A stretch of DNA of 64,000 bases from Areca catechu (lineage: Eukaryota > Streptophyta > Magnoliopsida > Arecales > Arecaceae), in assembly GCA_021397845.1 (NCBI GenBank), contig CM038040.1:61830088-61894087 (forward strand), given 5' to 3'. This document shows, piece after piece, positions 43,581 through 54,983 of the stretch. Both the position numbers and the translations under genes were made by a program. Below the pieces are notes generated by a model. That model saw only the letters and a list, made by a program, of their open reading frames with translations. It did not search any database and had not been told where the DNA came from. Position 1 is the stretch's first letter. Every line of letters starts with the position of its first letter.

Positions 43581-45197
43581 TGTTGCCCAGAGAGCAACCC
43601 AAGAGGGGGGGAAAATTGGGTCTCTAAAAATTTAAAGCTAAGCTTGATAATATAAGTAGCAAACTCTACAAGACAAGATATGCAATTCAATTCAACAAGG
43701 TACTAAAATTTAAGTGTAATGCTCTAAAGTAGTAGTGCAGCGGAAATTAAAAGCAATAAGCAATAAAGTAAAGAGCAAGGAGGGAGAAACAAGCAATCAC
43801 AAACACCACAAGCTATAGTGGTTCGGTGCCAACAATGCACCTACATCCACTCCCCAAGATCTCCTTGGGAATCTACTATAATCAAGCGATTACAGCCGAT
43901 TAGTTTTTCGGGCTCACTAATCAAAACCTGACTTATTTTACAAGGCTTATAAGTGACAACCTCACTTGGTTTTATGGGCTAACCAAGAACCTAATTAGTT
44001 TTCACAAGGCTAAACAAAAACCTCCCTAGATTTTCCGGGCTAACCAAGAACCTTAGTGTTTTGCGGGCTAACCACCAACCTAATTAGTTTTCAAGGCTTA
44101 CCAATAACCTCACTTGGTTTTCCAATAGCTAACCATAACCTTTACAAGATATAAGATGGAGAGATAAATAACCAATATAAGCTTTCAATAATAAAGCAAA
44201 TAAGTCGATGTAGCTCGATGTAGTGTTTCTTTGCTCTTGTTGAAGCCTTTTGAATGTCCAAGATTGAATGATCTACAATGCTCTTAATGGCTTTGAAGGA
44301 TTGGAGGCTTCCTTTAGCTTGAGAGTGGTTGACCTTGAATGAATAAGAGTTAAGACTCTTCTCTCTTCTTTTCTCTCTAAACTCTTCAAGGATATTCAAT
44401 AAATACATTCTTGATTTGATTTGGAGCCTTTATATACCTTCCCAAGCCCCCAAAACTGAAATCTAGCCGTTAAACTTGAAAAACTAGCCGTTGGAGGGCG
44501 TTTGGACGAGTTCTATGCTTGAAAAAACTAGCCGTTACTATTGTCAGAACTCCATGTGTCGACACTTCCTCTTCATGTGTCGACACATTAGGTCGATACA
44601 TGTTCTTCTTGAGTCGACACAAATTCAAAGTGTTCCATTCAGATTCTCTGAAAAATCAGCTGAGTCGACATATTCTCAGTTAAGTCAACACATTGAGTCG
44701 ACACGTTGCATCCATGTGTCGACACATCAACTATTCCTTCAACTTCTACAAATTCTATGGCTTGAAAGTCTCAGGCGATGTGTTAATCCATGTGTTGACA
44801 CCTTGAGTCGACACATAAGGTCCATGTGTCGACACATCATCTATGCTATTTGAAACATTGCTGTGTACCGGCCTGAGTCGATACTTCATCTTCATGTGTC
44901 GACACATCATATCATGTGTTGACACCTTGAGTCAACACATCTTTGAAAAAGTACAGAAATTGCTGAACTTATGCTGGAACATGTTTCATTTGACTTAGTC
45001 ATCCATTCAACCATTTCTTTGAGTGTCCAAGTCTTGTTTTGTGCAATCATTCCATTCAAACTTGTTCTTCAACACAATTGGGCTTTTTCAAATTTTGTGA
45101 GCATCCTTTCAATAAAGACACACTTAAAGCAAACCATTAGTCCTTAATTTATATTAACTGTTTTGCTTATCATCAAAATCAATTAGTGGAGTCAATA
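43581..45197 (-). repeat. SIRE-minus 5' LTR (1617 bp)
   Basis: Bounded by TGTTGCCC at 43581 and GTCAATA at 45197; the terminal CA has changed to TA. It aligns end to end with 35106-36721, including the GGCTAACCAAGAACC repeats, the minus-strand TATA at about 44427-44438 and the motif array at 44555-44945. Confidence 0.9.
44555..44945 (-). promoter_or_regulatory. GTCGAC array, SIRE-minus 5' LTR
   Basis: About nine intact GTCGAC cores, with five or six variants, cover 390 bp and begin about 120 bp upstream of the minus-strand TATA box. Some sites intact here are mutated in the other LTR and vice versa, so the original array had at least 12 copies. Confidence 0.72.
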
Positions 45198-45424
45198 GAT
45201 TGTACGTTCAAAAAATTAGTCCCTAGAGTTTTCCTTGACCCTCTATTTATAAAGATAGAGAGTTAAGTTAGTTTAGTGGTTATAACCATTTATAGGCTAT
45301 TTACTATTAAGAAAGTGTTTAAGTCGATTAGGGCATTAGGAGGTTAATTTGTGAAGTGGTTTGTTAAGTGATCTGTTAAACTCTTGGTAACCATTTTACC
45401 AACCTTGTCATAATAACTCTAACA

Positions 45425-45509
45425 ACTTTAAGATATATGCTTAATATTAAATAAAGTTATGTAACTTTGTACCTAGCTCAAATAAGTAGTAGGTACATAT
45501 CTAATGAGT
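45425..45509. other. AT-rich spacer
   Basis: Short AT-rich stretch between the copia-X LTR end and the minisatellite; nothing recognised. Confidence 0.4.
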
Positions 45510-45987
45510 AGTTGAGCAACCTATGCTTCAGATAAGTGATTGATTATTGGATGCCTGATATCCTATGCCATGAATAAGTGATCGATTCCTAGCCATCTAG
45601 CATCCTAAACCTTGAATAAGTGATCGGCTCCTAGCTACCTGGCATCTTATGCCTTGGATAAGTGATCGAATCATGACCATTTGGCATCCTATGCCTTGAA
45701 TAAGTGATCAAATCCTAGCCATCCAACATTTTGTGCCTTAGATAAGTGATTGGCTTCTAGCCATCTAGCACCTTATGCATTGGATAAGTATTCGGCTCCT
45801 TGCCATTTAGAATCTTGTACCTTGAATAAGAGATCGGCTCCTAGTAGCACCCTATGACTTTAATAAGTGATCAATTTTAGGCTATCTGACACTCTGTGCC
45901 TTGGATAAGTGATTGACTCTTGACCATTTGGCACCCTATGTCTTTAATAAGTGATTGGTTCCTAGCCAAACACATTTCTACATACTG
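45510..45987. repeat. 42-bp minisatellite (about 11 units)
   Basis: The landmark ATAAGTGAT recurs with a 42-bp period: 45531, 45573, 45615, 45657, 45699, 45741, 45783, 45825, then 45862 (37 bp, a short unit), 45904 and 45946. Each unit reads roughly GATAAGTGATCGGCTCCTAG then CCATCTGGCATCCTATGCCT. Part of it is copied again at about 46790-47170. Confidence 0.95.
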
Positions 45988-46789
45988 GTAGTTGCTTATA
46001 ACTGGTCATTTACCATGTAACAATGGCCCCCACTTCCAAGGTTGAATTGATTTACTAAATTCAACTCTGAAGCACAATAAAAAAACTTCGTAGGCCATCT
46101 GATGGAGAAAAAGATAATTAATTACTTTTTATATTGCTATTTCGTCATATGGCATTGAGTGCGGCATGAACTTTTTGTGAAAAACATCATTAGGCTTGGT
46201 AGTGAACATTTTTTGAAATGACAATGACCCCTCAATTTGTGGGGCAAACCTCCCAGCCAATAAAGATAGCCACATGTCAGGAAGAGAGTGACCCATACCT
46301 TGAGCTAGAGATTATGTATCATGGCTATCATCCAATAGTGTGATAATTTAATCTAAACCATTAAGCACCATTATAATAGTGGTTGATCGCTGTCATAAGT
46401 GATCAAAAATAATAACCAACTTAAACTCTATAGCTAGGATAAATCAGGATCATTCCACATGGATCAATTGGGTTTATACACTTTTGATTAGAATTTTTAG
46501 TTAGAGTTCTAATTAAATTATAGACGTTAAAATTAGAAAAGTGTTAGATTATGATCAAAACTAAAAATCAAAATAAAATAGGAATTCTATTTAATTTAAC
46601 AAGAAAGAAATTAAATAATATAAGATATGCATCTTAGGATTTTGATTCGATCTTTATAAAATATAATTTAGTTCTTTATTATATAATTAGTAAAGTTATG
46701 ATTGATATTTCAAGTATGACCTATCTCATTGGGTACAAATATATTCTTACATAGCCATAGGTTATTCAAAGTCTTAAACCCGATCATAG
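45582..46789. repeat. Tandem duplication, copy 1 (1208 bp)
   Basis: This segment contains most of the 42-bp minisatellite, 395 bp of single-copy DNA and the first 406 bp of the Athila-like LTR (from 46384). It is followed directly by copy 2. Because it spans the LTR/flank junction, the duplication happened after the Athila-like insertion, or it is an assembly artefact. Confidence 0.93.
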
Positions 46790-47983
46790 TCGATTCCTAG
46801 CCATCTAGCATCCTAAACCTTGAATAAGTGATCGCTCCTAGCTACCTGGCATCTTATGCCTTGGATAGTGATCGAATCATGACCATTTGGCATCCTATGC
46901 CTTGAATAAGTGATCAAATCCTAGCCATCCAACATTTTGTGCCTTAGATAAGTGATTGGCTTCTAGCCATCTAGCACCTTATGCATTGGATAAGTATTCG
47001 GCTCCTTGCCATTTAGAATCTTGTACCTTGATAAGAGATCGGCTCCTAGTAGCACCCTATGACTTGATAAGTGATCAATTTTAGGCTATCTGACACTCTG
47101 TGCCTCGGATAAGTGATTGACTCTTGACCATTTGGCACCCTATGTCTTTATAAAGTGATTGTTTCCTAGCCAAACACATTTCTACATACTGGTAGTTGCT
47201 TATAACTGGTCATTTACCATGTAACAATGGCCCCCACTTCCAAGGTTGAATTGATTTACTAAATTCAACTCTGAAGCACAATAAAAAACTTCGTAGGCCA
47301 TCTGATGGAAAAAAGATAATTATTACTTTTTATTTGCTATTTCGTCATATGGCATTGAGTGCGGCATGAACTTTTTGTGAAAAACATCATTAGGCTTGGT
47401 AGTGAACATTTTTTGAAATGAAATGACCCCTCATTTTGGGGCAAACCTCCCAGCCATACAGATAGCCACATGCCAGGAAGAGAGTGACCCATACCTTGAG
47501 CTGGAGATTATGTATCATGGCTATCATCCAATAGTGTGATAATTTAATCTAAACCATTAAGCACCATTATAAATAGTGGTTGATCGCTGTCATAAGTGAT
47601 CAAAAAAATAACCAACTTAAACTCTATAGCTAGGATAAATCAGGATCATTCCACATGGATCAATTGGGGTTATATACACTTTTGATTAGAATTTTTAGTT
47701 AGAGTTCTAATTAATTATAGACGTTAAAATTAGAAAAGTGTTAGATTATGATCAAAACTAAAAATCAAAATAAATAGGATTCTATTTAATTTAACAAGAA
47801 GAAATTAAAATAATATAAGATATGCATCTTAGGATTTTGATTCGATCTTTACTAACTATATTTAGTTCTTTATTATATAATTAGTAAAGTTATGATTGAT
47901 ATTTCAAGTATGACCTATCTCATTGGGTACAAATATATTCTTACATAGCCATAGGTTATTCAAAGTCTTAAACCCGATCATAG
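46790..47983. repeat. Tandem duplication, copy 2 (1194 bp)
   Basis: Nearly identical to copy 1 but 14 bp shorter, with many scattered single-base losses (for example GATCGGCTCC to GATCGCTCC, GGATAAGTG to GGATAGTG) and a few gains. Substitutions are rare. The LTR start recurs at 47581. Confidence 0.93.
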
Positions 47984-49384
47984 CATATCTTGCTAGGTAC
48001 AAATCAGCCCCACATAATAATAGATTATTCAAGGATTTAATTATAGAAATATTAAAATATCTTATAATCTAGATCTAAGCATAATCTATCTGCTGAGCAT
48101 GAATCATTTCTTAGATCATGACTCATCTCTACGTAGTCATAGACTATTCAAGAATCTAAATTATGGCTCAAACATAAGCATAATACTTGAAATAATGAAT
48201 AAAATATTTTATTCATAAAGAAAAGGATCATTATATCAAGATCTAATTATATGAAAAGAAACTAAAATATAAAATATTAAAGAACATCCTCTACTCCCTT
48301 AGAGATTTAGAGATTAACTACATATGGTGTCTACAAGCTTCATCTTCAATAGTATGAAGAAGAAGAAGAATGCCTACCACCTCTCTCCCCTTGAAGCCCG
48401 TTACATAATTAAAATTAAAAAAAAAAGGAAAAAAAAAGAAAATATTGGTGGCTACCTCCCTAGTACTCTGCTTCCCCCTGCTTACCCTTTAAATAGAGGA
48501 GGTAACAAGTTAAATATCCTCCAAATTAGCCTTCAATCTATGTCTAATTGGTCCTCGAATTGATGGAAATATTCCAACAATTTGACTTCATCAAAATGCC
48601 CAAATCAAGCCCATCAGTGCCCTAAATCCATCGCATTGTACTTTATCACATCCCAGATCAGGTTGGAATTAAAGCAAGCTATTGGATTGCGATGTAGGTG
48701 ATTTGCATCATTGGATCATGCATAAAACACAGCCCAAACCATGGTTTCAATCCTTCTTTTGGTTGGCTTTTTCCCCCAATCATTATATCTTTGCCCAGAA
48801 GCCATGTCCACCACACAATCGCATAGAAATGAGCCTAAAGCGATTTCTTCAAATCAGCAATGTGTCCCATCCATCGTATCAAGTGTTGTGAGCTTGGAAA
48901 CTATTTGATAGCACTCTGGAAGTGGACCTTCACCAAAGTATATGGTGACGATCTTTCTTCACCGTCAGTCCAATGTAAAGTAGCCCGCTCTGCCACTCGA
49001 TAACGACAAGGAGCCTCCACCTAGCAGAAAAATGGTGTAGCATGATAAAGACCACAATCCATTATTCTCGTGAATTGTACCAAATTCTTGATGCACCTAG
49101 CAGCCGGTCCATGGTGGACTGGCCGCTTTAAAAATTGTATGGGCTTGATTTTGGTTGATTTTGTGTCCAAATTTGGCTAGATTTGAGCCTCCTTTGGATC
49201 TTCATTTAGGGTCTCTTTAGAAATGATTTGCTTCAAATTTTAATTATTTTAACTTGCAAATCAAGCTCTTTGCATCGGTAATCATGTTTCCTATAAAAGA
49301 TAAATAAAAACATCAATTCTTAAATAATAAGATAAATTACTATGTAAAATGATACTTTTATTGACATATTTCAGGTACTCATCA
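47581..49384 (-). repeat. Athila-like 3' LTR (1804 bp)
   Basis: Bounded by TGATCGCTG at 47581 and ..GGTACTCATCA at 49384. It aligns with 53034-54800, sharing blocks such as TAACCAACTTAAACTCTATAG and GATAAATAAAAACATCAATTC. Its outermost 406 bp also occur at 46384-46789 through the tandem duplication. Small open frames (for example 48324-48563) are Lys-rich chance frames. Confidence 0.85.
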
Positions 49385-50700
49385 CATCCCCGCATCTTGA
49401 ACTTTGCTCATCCTTGAGTAAAGAAAGAATTTAGAGTTAGATACCTTTTTAGCTCAAGTTTTACCAACAATTCTCTTTAAAGGATCAAAAATATTTAGTA
49501 GAGCGAGAGTGAAGTATGTTATTGTAGTATTAATACCTACCTAATACAAAAATTAAGTAAAGAGCATTAAGCATTTTCTAAACCTTTTTTCTAAATTATC
49601 CCTATGTTTATCTCCAAATCATTAACCTTCCCATGGGCTAAAGTATTATTACTTCTATTCTTCATATAGTATGGAAGCATGTTCACATTGCCAACTTTTT
49701 GACATGACAATAATGCCTACTTAGGTAAAGAGATATGGTTACTCGGGGAGACCAATATTTAGTTCTTTTTTTTTAATGCTACATAGATATTGAGTGTCTT
49801 AACCCTTTAAGCTTATTGTTTGATCCATATAGTGAGTTTTCAGCCAATGACTCCCAAATTAGATGATTTTAGGGTACTAGGTATAGATTACCCCTTGGCT
49901 TACTTACTCGAGTCAAATAGGCTACGAGTTAGGACTAGTCGTATAATGAGCTTCTTTGCCCTTTTCACCTTTTGATGTGAACTTTAATGCTTGCTTAGGT
50001 AACGAAGTCCAGTTACTTAGTGGGAAGTACTTGGAAACTATTTTATTTTTATTTTTTAATGAAGAAATATATAGTTACCCTACTTTAGCCCAAAAGAGGT
50101 AAACTTTTCTTTGATGCTAGTAGGAGGACTTAGAAGTACTCAAAGAAAAATATTTATGTTCTAGACTTAACTCTCTATTGAGTTATTTTAATACTTGAAT
50201 CCTCAATATCTCACAAACTCTCTAATCTAAGCATCAATTTATTTTTAAAAAAATTACTTAGTTTAGCTTGATTCTCAAGCATAATTGGGTACCTAAACAT
50301 TAAATATTCACTTATTCAAGGACTTCAAATTTTAAATTTTATTTATTCTTCTCTTAACTTATTTGACTTTGTCTTCAATGGAGAAAGGAAAATAAATTAA
50401 GAAGGTGGAAAAGAAAGATGTCACCTGGGGTTAGGCTGCCTTAGAGTTGAAAATGATCTGGGATGTAGGTGGCTTGCAAATATCATTCCAAATCTTTAAG
50501 TGGAGTAGCTTTATTCATAAGACCTAAAAAAATAAAAAGAAAAGAAAGTAAGAAACAAGGACATTGGGTTGTCTCCCAACAAGCACTAAGTTTAATGTCT
50601 TCAACTAGACACAATGAGAGAGTCTCATTGATAACAAATTTAGGTATATCCCCTAAAGTTTCAAAAAATAGGGCCAATCAGGAGACTTTATCATCATAGC
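49385..50700 (-). other. Athila-like 3' noncoding region and polypurine tract
   Basis: Next to the LTR the minus strand ends AAGATGCGGGGATG, the polypurine tract. The region has the Athila hallmark GAAGACATTAAACTTAGTGC with GGGAGACAACCCAAT on the minus strand (about 50570-50610) and a TTGAAGACAAAG box near 50370. It parallels the plus-strand fragment at 9240-9950. The small minus frame 50483-50677 is part of this noncoding signature. Confidence 0.72.
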
Positions 50701-51740
50701 AGAAAAATGTTCATAAAAATTCTACAATGATTAGCCTCGATCAATAGAGTGTACTGGGCAGGCATTCTAAACTAGGATTTAAAAATATTATTATAATTTT
50801 ATGATGACCAGGAAGGGTTTATATTTATTGAGCCAAGATTCAGGGTGGTAGTTTATAAATTCAACAACTATGGCTTGATCTATCCTAATCTTAGTCTTAA
50901 GTAGAATATATCTTGACAACATCCCTTCTCTATCTATGGCTTGTCACATTTTCCAAATTAACATGAAATCTACCTTCATATATTATTTTTGTGTTGCAGA
51001 TATATTTTGAAGGCAGTCCTCGAAAGCAATGCCAAAAACAGAAAAATTAGTCAAATTCTTAAAATTGTGATCCCTTATTTCAGAGGTATCCCACCAATAG
51101 CTTCTTTATATGCTTTAACAATAGCTCCTAGTTGAGCTTCTTGGTTATAGATCATCGATAAGGTTTTAGTGGGTGCATCAGAAGTAACTTCAGTTTTGGG
51201 TTAGGTAGTGAATCTAACAATAGAGTTATTGGGGGGTTAGGTGATGATTCATGTTTTTTCAATCAATAATAGGATAGTTTTAATGTAGGACATTCTACTA
51301 TGTCATTCACTTCTGTAATATACCCATCTATATTAAAATTGTCCATCACAAAATAAGCCAAACATGGATCTAACAAATTCTAGGAGCGAATTGTAGGTGT
51401 AGCTTCCATTATTGTAATATTAATTGGTGATACGTGGGAAGTTTCAATTATTCCATCATCACATTTATTTGTCCTCCCTTTTCATTAAAAGGTATGGATG
51501 AATCTAGGATATTTAGAAATGAGACCATAGGTAAGTAAGGTAATGATGAAAGTGGTTCATCCCACTAATTTGATTTCTCTTTATATAATTCTACCTTAGT
51601 CAAATTATTTATATTTATCTTTATGGTTGTGCAGGGATGCTCTATGACTAATTCATTCTCGTGAGTTATAGTTGTTTATTTATAAAAAATTAGAGGATCA
51701 TTAAAATTTTGAGCTCAGTATTGTCCCTCTTGATCATTCT
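50701..51740 (-). pseudogene. Athila-like pol linker remnant
   Basis: With many stops, the minus strand reads as the region between protease and RT. It has L-A-Y-F-V-M-D-N-F-N-I-D-G-Y (about 51320-51365), matching F-D-M-D-S-F-D-I-D-G-Y in the fragment near 8560, then a P-K-L-K-L-L-L..H-P-L-K region near 51190. No RT motif follows. Clearly nonfunctional. Confidence 0.55.
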
Positions 51741-52390
51741 TGAGCTGACTAGGTAGCTCTCCTTCTTCCTCCCTATCGAATGCAAATATTGGTTTGATTG
51801 ATTTGGCTTTCTAGTTCAGTTAGGGTTTGTGTAGAGGCTTGAAAGTATTCTATCTTGTCTAATGCTTGCAGAACCTTCTCTTCACATGATGGGCTATAAA
51901 AAGTAGAAGGTTGATATTGTGGATAGGACTAATCATAATAGGGTGTATTTATGAATGGAGGTATTTGCAATATATACTTAGAAAATTGATATGCGAATAG
52001 GCATTCACTCATAAAGTGAGTGGGGCTCAAATATATAGAGCAAATTTGTTATGCAAGAAGAAAGGGTAGGGAAGAAGAGTGTCTGAGAGCTAGTAGGTGA
52101 TCTACTTTGTGGAACAAATTATCTAATTTATGGGACAACTTATCTAATCTACTATCGAGATCTATGTTCCTAGCACTACTCTATTTTATCATATTGTTTT
52201 GATTATTTGAGTATGCAATCAAGGATCCTAAATCAAAGCAATCAACTTCTAATATATATATTATTTAAAAGAAGAGAGGAAAAAAAGAAGAAAGAAGAAA
52301 GAGAGAAGAGTTTTTAAAGATTAGAGCCTAAGGAGTCCTAGAATTAAAAGAGATAGAAAAGAATTAGTTAAGGTTTAATATTATCCACGA
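51741..52390 (-). pseudogene. Athila-like gag remnant
   Basis: The minus strand reads K-L-S-H-K-L-D-N-L-F-H-K-V-D (about 52090-52140), then Q-I-C-S-I-Y-L-S-P-T-H-F-M-S-E-C (about 52000-52045). The latter is a zinc-knuckle-like motif in which the second Cys is Tyr. A Tyr/Pro/Gln-rich part and C-E-E-K-V-L-Q-A-L (about 51860-51890) follow; this matches E-E-R-V-L-K-A-L in the fragment at 7370. Stops interrupt it. A purine-rich run (52260-52320) lies upstream. Confidence 0.65.
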
Positions 52391-53010
52391 ACAAGTTAGC
52401 ATACAATAGACTTTTTATTTTTGGGTTAACCTATATCTTGACAGCTCCAAACTACCAAAACCACCTTGGAGCCCTTCATGTCAGAAACTAACTAGCCAAC
52501 TAGCCATATAAAGGTAAGGTTGGTGGGGTTCCTTCTATTACTTTCCTTAGATACCAAATAAATTGGCCAATCAGCAAATGAAATCAATTAAAGAACTACC
52601 TTCTTTAAGTGCTACATCATCTTTGAACCGCTTTCTTAGATATTAGTCAACCAGCTAATCCTCACTCAGTCTAACTCTTCTAGTTGTCTTGTCCTAATAA
52701 GCTCAAAAAATCCTAGACGTCGACATCCTAATTTTAATCAAAGGCTTAGGTCAATGCAATATATAGAGTGGAGGTTTATGGGTCAAGGAAGGGTGATGAA
52801 ATCCCAACCTTATGTTGATTAGAGTTTAGTGCCCTTTAGATAGTTTATATAGATACAATGCAATAAAAAAATATATGTCCAAACAAGTTAGTTTGATATT
52901 TGAAGTCTTTAAAAAATTCTAATAAATTATGATAAATTTTTAATTAAATATTTTAAATTAAATTTAAATTTTTAATTTTTTAATTTTTTTATGAACTAGC
53001 CATGCCAATG
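52391..53010 (-). other. Athila-like leader
   Basis: No gene. It aligns with the leader at 22570-23450 by several blocks (GTAAGGTTGGTGGGG, TTAGACACC-like, AAGGCTTAGGTCAATGCAA) and ends in low-complexity AAATTTTTAA DNA next to the primer site. Confidence 0.65.
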
Positions 53011-53028
53011 ATCCTGATAATGGTGCCA
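53011..53028 (-). other. Athila-like primer binding site, degenerate
   Basis: The minus strand reads TGGCACCATTATCAGGAT against TGGCGCCGTTGCCGGGGA-type sites. Most differences are G to A, as expected from decay of methylated cytosines on the other strand. It lies five bases from the LTR. Confidence 0.75.
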
Positions 53029-53033
53029 TAATT

Positions 53034-54800
53034 TGATCGTTATCATTGGCAGTCAAAAATAATAACCAACGTAAGCTCTATAGCTAGGGTAAGCTAAGAT
53101 CGTATCCACAAAGATCAATTGGGATTATGCTCACTTTTGATTATGATTTTTAGTTAGAGCTCTAATTAAATTATAGAAGTTAAAATTAGAAGAGTTAGAT
53201 TATGACTAAAATTAAAAATCAAAACAATAAGAATTATAATTAATTTAGCAAGCAAGAAATTTAATAATATATGTCCAAGGATTTCGATTTGGTCTTCAAT
53301 AAAATATAATGTAGTTCTTTATTATGAAATTACTAAAGCTATGATCGATAACCTGAGTATAACCTATCCTACTAGGTATGAATATGCCGCTACGTATCTA
53401 TAAGCATTCAAAGTCTTAAATCCAATCATAGCCTTTTTTACTGGATACAAATCTATCCTTACATAATTATAGGCTATTCAAAGATTCAAATCATAGAAAT
53501 AATTAAAAATCTTATAATCTAAATTTTATTCATAATGTATCTTGTTGAGCATGAATAGTATTCTTAGATCATGGATCATCTTTACGTAGTCATAGACTAT
53601 TCAAAAATCTAAATTATAGTTTAAATATGAAGCAGAATGCTTAAAATAATAAAGAAAGGATTTTATTCATAAAGAAAAGGATCATTATATCAAGATCTAA
53701 TTATATGAAAATAATAAACTAAAATATAAAATATTAAAGAACCATGCACGGTGTCCACAAGCTTCATGTTCAATGATAAGAAGATGAGGAAGAAGAATGG
53801 CCACCGACCTCCCTCCCCTTGAAGCTCATTACATGATAAAATAAAATTAAAATAAAATATTGCTTGCTACCTCCCTGCTACTCTGCTTCCCCGATGGTTG
53901 CCCTTTAAATAGAGAAGGTAACGGGCTAAATTCCAGTCCAAATTGGCCTTCAATCCATGTCCAATTAGTCCTTGAATCGCTGGAAATATTCCAACTATTT
54001 GATCTTCATCAAAATGCCCAGATCAAGCCCATCCGCACCCCAAATCCACCACATCGTACTTATCATGTCCAATATCAAGTTGGAATTAAAGCAGGCCATT
54101 GGATCACGAAGTAGGTGATTTTGCATCATTGGATCGTGCATAAAACATGGCCCAAATCATGGTTTCAATCCTTCTTCCAATCAGCTTTTCTTCCCAGTAA
54201 TTGGATCTTTGCCCAAAAGCCATGTCTGCAAACGATCATGCGGAAATAAGCATGAAACCATTTCTTTAGATCGATTATGTATCCCATCCATTGGATTGAG
54301 TGCTAGGAGCTCGGAAACTTCCTAATAGCACTCTTGAAGTGGGCCTTCACTGGAGTATATGGTAAGGAGCTTTCTTCACCATTGATCCAATGTGAATAGC
54401 CTGCTTAACCAGCCAACAGCAACAAGGAGCCTCCACCCAGCGAAAAATGGTGCACCATGATAAAGACCGCAGTTCACTATTCCTATGCATCATGCCAAAT
54501 TCCTCATGCACCAGCCGGCCCATGGTGGACCGGTGGCTTTAAAAATTATGTGTGGCCTTGATTTTGGATCTAAATTGAGCTAGATTTGAGCCTGGGTTTG
54601 AGCCTCCTTTGGATCTTCATTCATGATCCATTTGGAGTATGATTTACTTCCAATTTGAGTTATTTTAAATTGTAAATCATGCTCTTTATATTGATGATCA
54701 TCTTTTCTATAAAAAATAAATAAAAACATCAATTCTTAATGAATAATATAAATTATTATGCAAATTAATGTTTTTATTGACATGTTTCAGATATCCATCA
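53034..54800 (-). repeat. Athila-like 5' LTR (1767 bp)
   Basis: Bounded by TGATCG at 53034 and CATCA at 54800. It aligns with the 3' LTR but is clearly diverged, so the insertion is old. Confidence 0.82.
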
Positions 54801-54983
54801 TTGGTTCCATCTTCCAATAGGAATCTTTTTGCCTTTTTGTTCTTTTCCTTACGTCTCCAGGAGAGCTAGCAGGCAACTCTTCTCCGATGTTTTGCTTATT
54901 TTCTCTAGGAGACTTAGAATCCCACTTCCCTTAGTAAGAGACCTTATTTCTTTCATCTTTCTATGATTTTTGGCTCTATAGCC

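Larger units (their letters stand above)
35106..45197 (-). mobile_element. SIRE/Maximus-like copia element, minus strand
   Basis: A complete LTR-to-LTR element. The 5' LTR is 43581-45197 and the 3' LTR is 35106-36721 (1617 and 1616 bp). The primer site is 43567-43578 and the polypurine tract 36722-36735. Reading order on the minus strand is gag, PR/IN, RT, RNase H, then an extra ORF. The flanks GAGTG (35101-35105) and GATTG (45198-45202) are a plausible 5-bp target duplication with one mismatch, inside the copia-X LTR. The LTRs are similar but differ at many sites, and every gene has stops, so the insertion is not recent. Confidence 0.9.
32299..45424 (+). repeat. Copia-X LTR, split by hAT and SIRE insertions
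   Basis: The LTR starts TGTTAGATG at 32299 and ends CTCTAACA at 45417-45424, inverted ends of one another. With the hAT element, the SIRE-minus element and their target duplications removed, about 1.9 kb of LTR remains (32299-32729, 33848-35105, 45198-45424). A second copy of its first 290 bp lies at 55754-56044, sharing GTTGAGAATCTGAGGCATGTGTC. The preceding purine-rich tail suggests this is a 3' LTR. Confidence 0.75.
47581..54800 (-). mobile_element. Athila-like non-autonomous gypsy element, minus strand
   Basis: LTR-to-LTR structure on the minus strand: 5' LTR 53034-54800, primer site 53011-53028, leader and gag (about 51750-53010), linker and 3' region (49385-51700), 3' LTR 47581-49384. 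RT, RNase H and integrase are absent from the 3.65-kb internal region. The flank before the 3' LTR is GTGGT and the flank after the 5' LTR is TTGGT, a possible target duplication with one mismatch. The insertion lies in DNA leading to the PF04195-type gene at 54984. Confidence 0.82.

Noticed and set aside
48324..48891. Small frames in the Athila-like 3' LTR
   Set aside because: Short, lysine-rich from poly-A runs, not conserved in the partner LTR at 53860-54114.
50483..50677. 64-codon minus frame as a small gene
   Set aside because: It coincides with the conserved noncoding 3' signature of Athila elements (the GGGAGACAACCCAA-type box), not an independent gene.
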